Below, piece by piece: positions 60,024-64,000 of a stretch of 64,000 nt of DNA. The number at the start of each line of letters is the position of its first letter. The first letter of the stretch is position 1. The stretch spans positions 1-64,000 of the forward strand of contig JHYK01000014.1 in assembly GCA_000621405.1 (NCBI GenBank). Reading direction: 5' to 3'. Position numbers and translations under genes: made by a program. The notes under the pieces are model-generated. The model saw only the letters and a list, made by a program, of their open reading frames with translations, had not been told where the DNA came from and made no database searches. The DNA is from Lachnospiraceae bacterium AC3007 (GTDB lineage: Bacteria > Bacillota > Clostridia > Lachnospirales > Lachnospiraceae).

Positions 60024-60862
60024 TATCAAAGCTTGCCCTGTATTTTGAATATCCCATGGTACGCTATGCGCTCATAGTCGGAGTCCTGATAGCGCTTTGC
60101 TCCTCGCTGCTTGGAGTCACTCTTGTCCTTAAGAGATTTTCCTTCATAGGAGACGGACTGTCCCATGTGGCCTTCGGAGCCATAGCCATAGCATCCGTGT
60201 TGAACCTTACCGACAAGATGCTGATCGTGCTCCCTGTTACGGTGATAAGCGCCGTACTGCTGCTCAGGACGGGACAGAATGCAAAGATAAAAGGAGATGC
60301 CGCGATAGCCATGATCTCCGTGGGAGCGCTCGCTTTCGGCTATCTCCTGATGAACATATTCTCGACATCGTCCAATCTCACAGGAGATGTCTGCAGTACT
60401 CTCTTCGGATCCGCATCCATACTCACACTTACAAAAGGCGAGGTCGGACTGTGTATCGTGCTGTCGGTTGCAGTCGTTTTGATTTTTATCATTTTTTACA
60501 ACAAGATATTTGCAGTGACCTTTGATGAGAACTTTGCAAAAGCCACCGGGACAAAGACAGACAATTATAATCTTCTGATCGCGGTCACCATAGCCGTCAT
60601 AATAGTGCTTGCGATGAATCTCGTCGGATCGCTGCTGATCTCGGCGCTGGTGATCTTTCCGGCACTGTCGGCAATGAGGCTTTTTCAGAATTTCAAGAGC
60701 GTTACGGTCTGCTCGGTGATATTATCGGTGATCTGCTCATTTTCAGGCATAATCATATCGATACTTGCAGGTACACCCGTGGGATCGACCATAGTCGCGG
60801 TCGACGTTGCGGCTTTCGGACTCTGTTATCTTGCGGGCGCGATCTTAAAGATCGGAGCATGA
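60020..60862 (+). CDS. Metal ABC transporter permease (ZnuB/MntB, ABC-3 family)
   Basis: A 280-residue permease with eight to nine helices: LGVTLVLKRFSFIGDGLSHV, AFGAIAIASVL, KGDAAIAMISVGALAFGYLL, LFGSASILTL and NLVGSLLISALVIFPALSAM are family segments. It forms the membrane channel for Zn2+ or Mn2+ import with the preceding ATPase. It overlaps that gene by 4 bases. The gap to the next gene has no clear terminator. Confidence 0.85.
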   Translation: MISKLALYFEYPMVRYALIVGVLIALCSSLLGVTLVLKRFSFIGDGLSHVAFGAIAIASVLNLTDKMLIVLPVTVISAVLLLRTGQNAKIKGDAAIAMISVGALAFGYLLMNIFSTSSNLTGDVCSTLFGSASILTLTKGEVGLCIVLSVAVVLIFIIFYNKIFAVTFDENFAKATGTKTDNYNLLIAVTIAVIIVLAMNLVGSLLISALVIFPALSAMRLFQNFKSVTVCSVILSVICSFSGIIISILAGTPVGSTIVAVDVAAFGLCYLAGAILKIGA

Positions 60863-60906
60863 AGAGTATCGCTTTGAGATCATTGTTTTAAGGACAGGGG
60901 GGTAAT

Positions 60907-63900
60907 ATGGATTTTCAGGCTGCAGTTGATGCTATGTCGGCAATGACCTGTTTGGTTTCTGTGGAGAGGAAGCCTGACGGAGGATACGGAAAGATACGAA
61001 TCGTCACAGGGAATAAGGCTTACATAGATTCGATCGAGCACCCGGCTCCGGGGACCGAGATGCTCACCGATAAATTTGTTCCCAACAGCGAATATACGGA
61101 TTATCTTACCAGAGATCTTAACTTCGAGGATTTCTGCTACCGTAGTGCGGTGGAGAAAAAGTGCCTTCATTCATATGCACATCCCGATCGTATGGATGTG
61201 TGGTTCAACATGACATTCCTTCCGGTCTTTGAGGACACGGAGGATCTAAGCTACTGCCTCTACATCATGCAGATCGATTTAGTGGCAAACTCCGAGAACA
61301 TGACGAATATGTCTTCGGATATCTCGGCAGCTGTCCTGGATACCTGTATCAGACTTCGCGGCACCAATGATTTTAACGCCGCCATGAAGGATGTGATAGC
61401 GGGCATACGCAAGCTCTGTGATGCGGAATTCTGCTGCGTCCTCATAATGGACGAATTCGAAAGATCCTGCAGCGTACTTTGCGAGTCAATCCGGGAAGGT
61501 TCACATCTTGCTTCCATGGAAAAATATATAAATGATGATTTTTACGATATCGCCGAGTCATGGGCCGGTACCATAGCCGGGAGCAACTGTCTCATAGCAA
61601 AAAACGCGCATGATATGGAGATAGTAAAAGAGCGTAATCCCGTCTGGTACGAGTCTCTTACGTCGGCAGGCACGAAAAACATCGTGCTCTTTCCCTTGAA
61701 ATCACGCAACCAGCTGCTCGGCTATATGTGGGCTCTTAATTTCGATCCCAAGCGTTCCGTAAAGATAAAAGAAGCGCTGGAGATCACTACCTTTATCGTA
61801 GGCTCCGAACTGGGCAATCATCTGCTCCTTGACAGGCTCACGCTCATAGGCACGAAGGACATGCTCACAGGGGTCCTGAACCGAAATGAGATGAACAACG
61901 TCGTTGACAATCTGAGTCACGGATCAAAGAACGATGTCAGCGTGGGAGTAATATTTGCGGATCTGAACGGACTTAAGACCGTCAATGACGAGGAAGGGCA
62001 TAATGCGGGAGATCTGCTGCTGAAGAATGCGGCTTCGGCGCTCCGCGAGGTCTTTTCCGAGAGCGAGATATTCCGCGCCGGTGGAGACGAATTTTCCGTG
62101 ATCGTGACCGATGTCACGGAGAAAGATCTTGAAGAGCGGATCGAAAAGGTCAGGGAAGTGAGCAAAAAATACGGCAATGTATCCTTCGCCATAGGCGGAT
62201 GCGTGGAGTCAAACAGCACCAATGTCCGCATGGCCCTAAGGCGGGCTGATGAGAGGATGTACGCTGACAAGGAGCGTTACTATAAGGAGAATCCCGAACT
62301 GGCTGTAGAGGTGCGCCGCAGCAGGGCGCCGGCGAAGCAGTCCGAGGAGCGGATACGCGAGACAAATAAGTTCCGTGAGCTTAATTATGATTCTCTGACC
62401 GGACTTCCCAGCATGGCTTATTTCTTCAGACTGGCCGATGCCAGCAGAAGAAGGATGTACGAGGAAGGGATCGATGCCGTTCTTTTGTTTGTCAATATGA
62501 GCGGTCTGAAATATTACAACAAGAGGTACGGTTTTTCCGAGGGAGATGCTCTTATCAAGGAGCTTTCAAGAGTGCTGTCTGCACAGTTCGGTGAGGAAAA
62601 CTGCAGCCGTTTCGGTCAGGATCACTTCGGTGTCTTCACAGAGGCTAAGGATATCGAGAAGAAGATAAAGAAGATATTCAGAGAGATGAAGACTGCCAAC
62701 TCGGGAAGGACGCTTCCTGTAAGGGTAGGTATATATCCTGATTCGATGGGTGTCGTGGATACATCGCTCGCCTGCGACAGAGCCCAGTTTGCATGCGAAT
62801 CTGCAAGGGATGACAATATCTCTTATTTCCGGTACTTCGATAAGTCCATGCTGGATCTTGAGCTCAACCGTCAGTATGTCGTGGAAAATCTTGACCGCGC
62901 CATCGATGAAAACTGGATCACGGCATTCTATCAGCCGATCATAAGGGCCACGAGCAGGAAGGTCTGTGACGAGGAGGCTCTTGCCAGATGGATCGATCCT
63001 GAAAAGGGAATGATGTCCCCGGCTGATTTTATTCCCATCCTCGAGGACACCAGACTCATATACAAGGTGGATCTGCACATAGTGGATATCATCCTTGAGA
63101 GGATAAAGAATCAGATGGCATCGGATCATTCCGGGATCCAGTGCGTTCCGATCTCGGTAAATCTGTCCAGGACGGATTTTGAGTGCTGCGATATCGTTGA
63201 AGAGATCTGCAACCGGGTTGATGCAGCGGGCGTGCCCAGAGGGCTTCTGACGATAGAGATAACCGAGAGCGTGATAGGTGAGAATTTTGATTTCATGAAA
63301 GAGCAGATACGCCGCTTCCAGGAACTGGGCTTCAGGGTCTGGATGGATGATTTCGGAAGCGGGTATTCATCGCTCGATCTGCTTCAGGAGATGCAGTTTG
63401 ATCTGATCAAATTTGACATGCGTTTCATGAGACAGTTTGAAAAGAGTCCGAGATCAAGGATCATTCTGACCGAGCTCATGAGGATGGCCGTAAGCCTTAA
63501 TATAGACACTGTCTGCGAGGGTGTTGAGACTGAGGAGCAGGTGGAGTTTTTAAGCGGTATCGGATGCACAAGGATGCAGGGGTATTATTTCTGCAAGCCG
63601 ATATCGGCGGAAGAGCTGCACAGGCGCATGGTATCGGGAATGGAGATAGGCTTTGAAGACAGAAAAGAGGCGGATTACCACAGACTGATAAGCTCCGTGA
63701 GCCTGTACAGCCTCGATGCTGTCACAAGCGAAGACAGTGAATCCATCAGGCATTATTTTGATACTTTCCCCATGGTCCTTTTCGAGTATAACGGGAAGGG
63801 GCTTCGCCTTATCAGATGCAATAAAGCTTACAGGGAATTTGAAAAGCGATACAGCATAGTCGTGGATTCTTACGTATCCTATGTGCAGCAGTGCGAGGCT

Positions 63901-64000
63901 GTAGGACAGAGGGTTTTTGCCACCGAGGAGACGGATGACGGCGAGACTGTGAATTCGATGATCAGAAAGATCGCGGATAATCCTCTCAGCGGTGCAGGCG
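60907..64000 (+). CDS. GAF-GGDEF-GGDEF(degenerate)-EAL signalling protein, 3' end outside window
   Basis: An open frame from ATG 60907 to the end of the window (over 1030 residues, no stop), with GGGGGG just upstream. Order: PAS/GAF-like sensor parts (1-320), an intact GGDEF domain (FADLNGLKTVNDEEGHNAGD, then AGGDEFSVIV at 391-400), a second GGDEF fold with the site changed to FGQDHFGV (near 569), then an EAL domain: FYQPIIRA, DEEALARW (690-692), SVNLSRTDF, EITES, MDDFGSGYSSLDLL, EGVETEEQ and QGYYFCKP. The EAL residues look complete, so it could both make and degrade cyclic di-GMP. A further PAS-like segment starts near residue 950. No membrane segment is seen. Confidence 0.85.
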   Translation, partial: MDFQAAVDAMSAMTCLVSVERKPDGGYGKIRIVTGNKAYIDSIEHPAPGTEMLTDKFVPNSEYTDYLTRDLNFEDFCYRSAVEKKCLHSYAHPDRMDVWFNMTFLPVFEDTEDLSYCLYIMQIDLVANSENMTNMSSDISAAVLDTCIRLRGTNDFNAAMKDVIAGIRKLCDAEFCCVLIMDEFERSCSVLCESIREGSHLASMEKYINDDFYDIAESWAGTIAGSNCLIAKNAHDMEIVKERNPVWYESLTSAGTKNIVLFPLKSRNQLLGYMWALNFDPKRSVKIKEALEITTFIVGSELGNHLLLDRLTLIGTKDMLTGVLNRNEMNNVVDNLSHGSKNDVSVGVIFADLNGLKTVNDEEGHNAGDLLLKNAASALREVFSESEIFRAGGDEFSVIVTDVTEKDLEERIEKVREVSKKYGNVSFAIGGCVESNSTNVRMALRRADERMYADKERYYKENPELAVEVRRSRAPAKQSEERIRETNKFRELNYDSLTGLPSMAYFFRLADASRRRMYEEGIDAVLLFVNMSGLKYYNKRYGFSEGDALIKELSRVLSAQFGEENCSRFGQDHFGVFTEAKDIEKKIKKIFREMKTANSGRTLPVRVGIYPDSMGVVDTSLACDRAQFACESARDDNISYFRYFDKSMLDLELNRQYVVENLDRAIDENWITAFYQPIIRATSRKVCDEEALARWIDPEKGMMSPADFIPILEDTRLIYKVDLHIVDIILERIKNQMASDHSGIQCVPISVNLSRTDFECCDIVEEICNRVDAAGVPRGLLTIEITESVIGENFDFMKEQIRRFQELGFRVWMDDFGSGYSSLDLLQEMQFDLIKFDMRFMRQFEKSPRSRIILTELMRMAVSLNIDTVCEGVETEEQVEFLSGIGCTRMQGYYFCKPISAEELHRRMVSGMEIGFEDRKEADYHRLISSVSLYSLDAVTSEDSESIRHYFDTFPMVLFEYNGKGLRLIRCNKAYREFEKRYSIVVDSYVSYVQQCEAVGQRVFATEETDDGETVNSMIRKIADNPLSGAG

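Overview
The window reads as the chromosome of an anaerobic, low-to-moderate GC Firmicute, most probably a member of the Lachnospiraceae (Butyrivibrio/Roseburia-like). The basis is indirect: AGGAGG-type ribosome binding sites, TTGnnn/TATAAT promoters, an IS21 element, double-glycine peptide leaders, Amidase_3, HU, and large sensor, GGDEF/EAL and HD-GYP proteins. No rRNA, tRNA or CRISPR array was seen.

Bases 1-4900 are an AT-rich scrap zone. They hold the end of an IS21 element, a CPBP protease, a flavodoxin-like protein, a frameshifted Fic gene, a truncated trmO, and debris of a prophage (terminase end, serine-recombinase piece, portal start). Between the terminase and portal remnants sit three short genes with nearly identical double-glycine leaders and unrelated C-terminal cores. 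Each has its own promoter and two keep a terminator. The arrangement comes from tandem duplication of a segment of about 410 bp.

Bases 4907-36602 are one long plus-strand surface-polysaccharide locus. It contains capEFG (UDP-N-acetyl-L-fucosamine), a GDP-D-glycero-D-manno-heptose pathway (GmhA, HddA, an HddC-GmhB fusion, plus a transaldolase that could supply sedoheptulose 7-phosphate), nonulosonate genes (a NeuB-type synthase and a NeuA-PseG fusion), an initiating phosphoglycosyltransferase, about six glycosyltransferases, a WbsX protein, a polymerase candidate, two Wzx flippases and two GT-C-like membrane proteins. Non-coding gaps inside it carry nested palindromic repeats. A 10-bp word, GTTDACATAA, occurs about 21 times in this stretch and nowhere else in the window.

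Bases 36651-42272 hold cbiB, an amidase, and an odd trio: a small Ala/Pro-rich protein ending in a FliM-type CheY-binding motif, a PfkB-family protein with its catalytic Asp replaced by Asn, and a soluble protein joining the cytoplasmic parts of MotA to a FliG C-terminal torque domain. HU and a PH-like membrane protein follow.

Bases 42294-64000 are mostly signalling and transport: a dicarboxylate/amino-acid symporter, an HD-GYP phosphodiesterase, a giant hybrid kinase with its own REC and HPt, a response regulator, a MATE exporter, two lipoproteins, a zinc-ribbon repeat protein with an AIM24-like partner, RidA, mntP with two operator-like palindromes, a PatB-type C-S lyase, ZnuC/ZnuB-type ABC genes, and a GAF-GGDEF-GGDEF-EAL protein that runs off the end.
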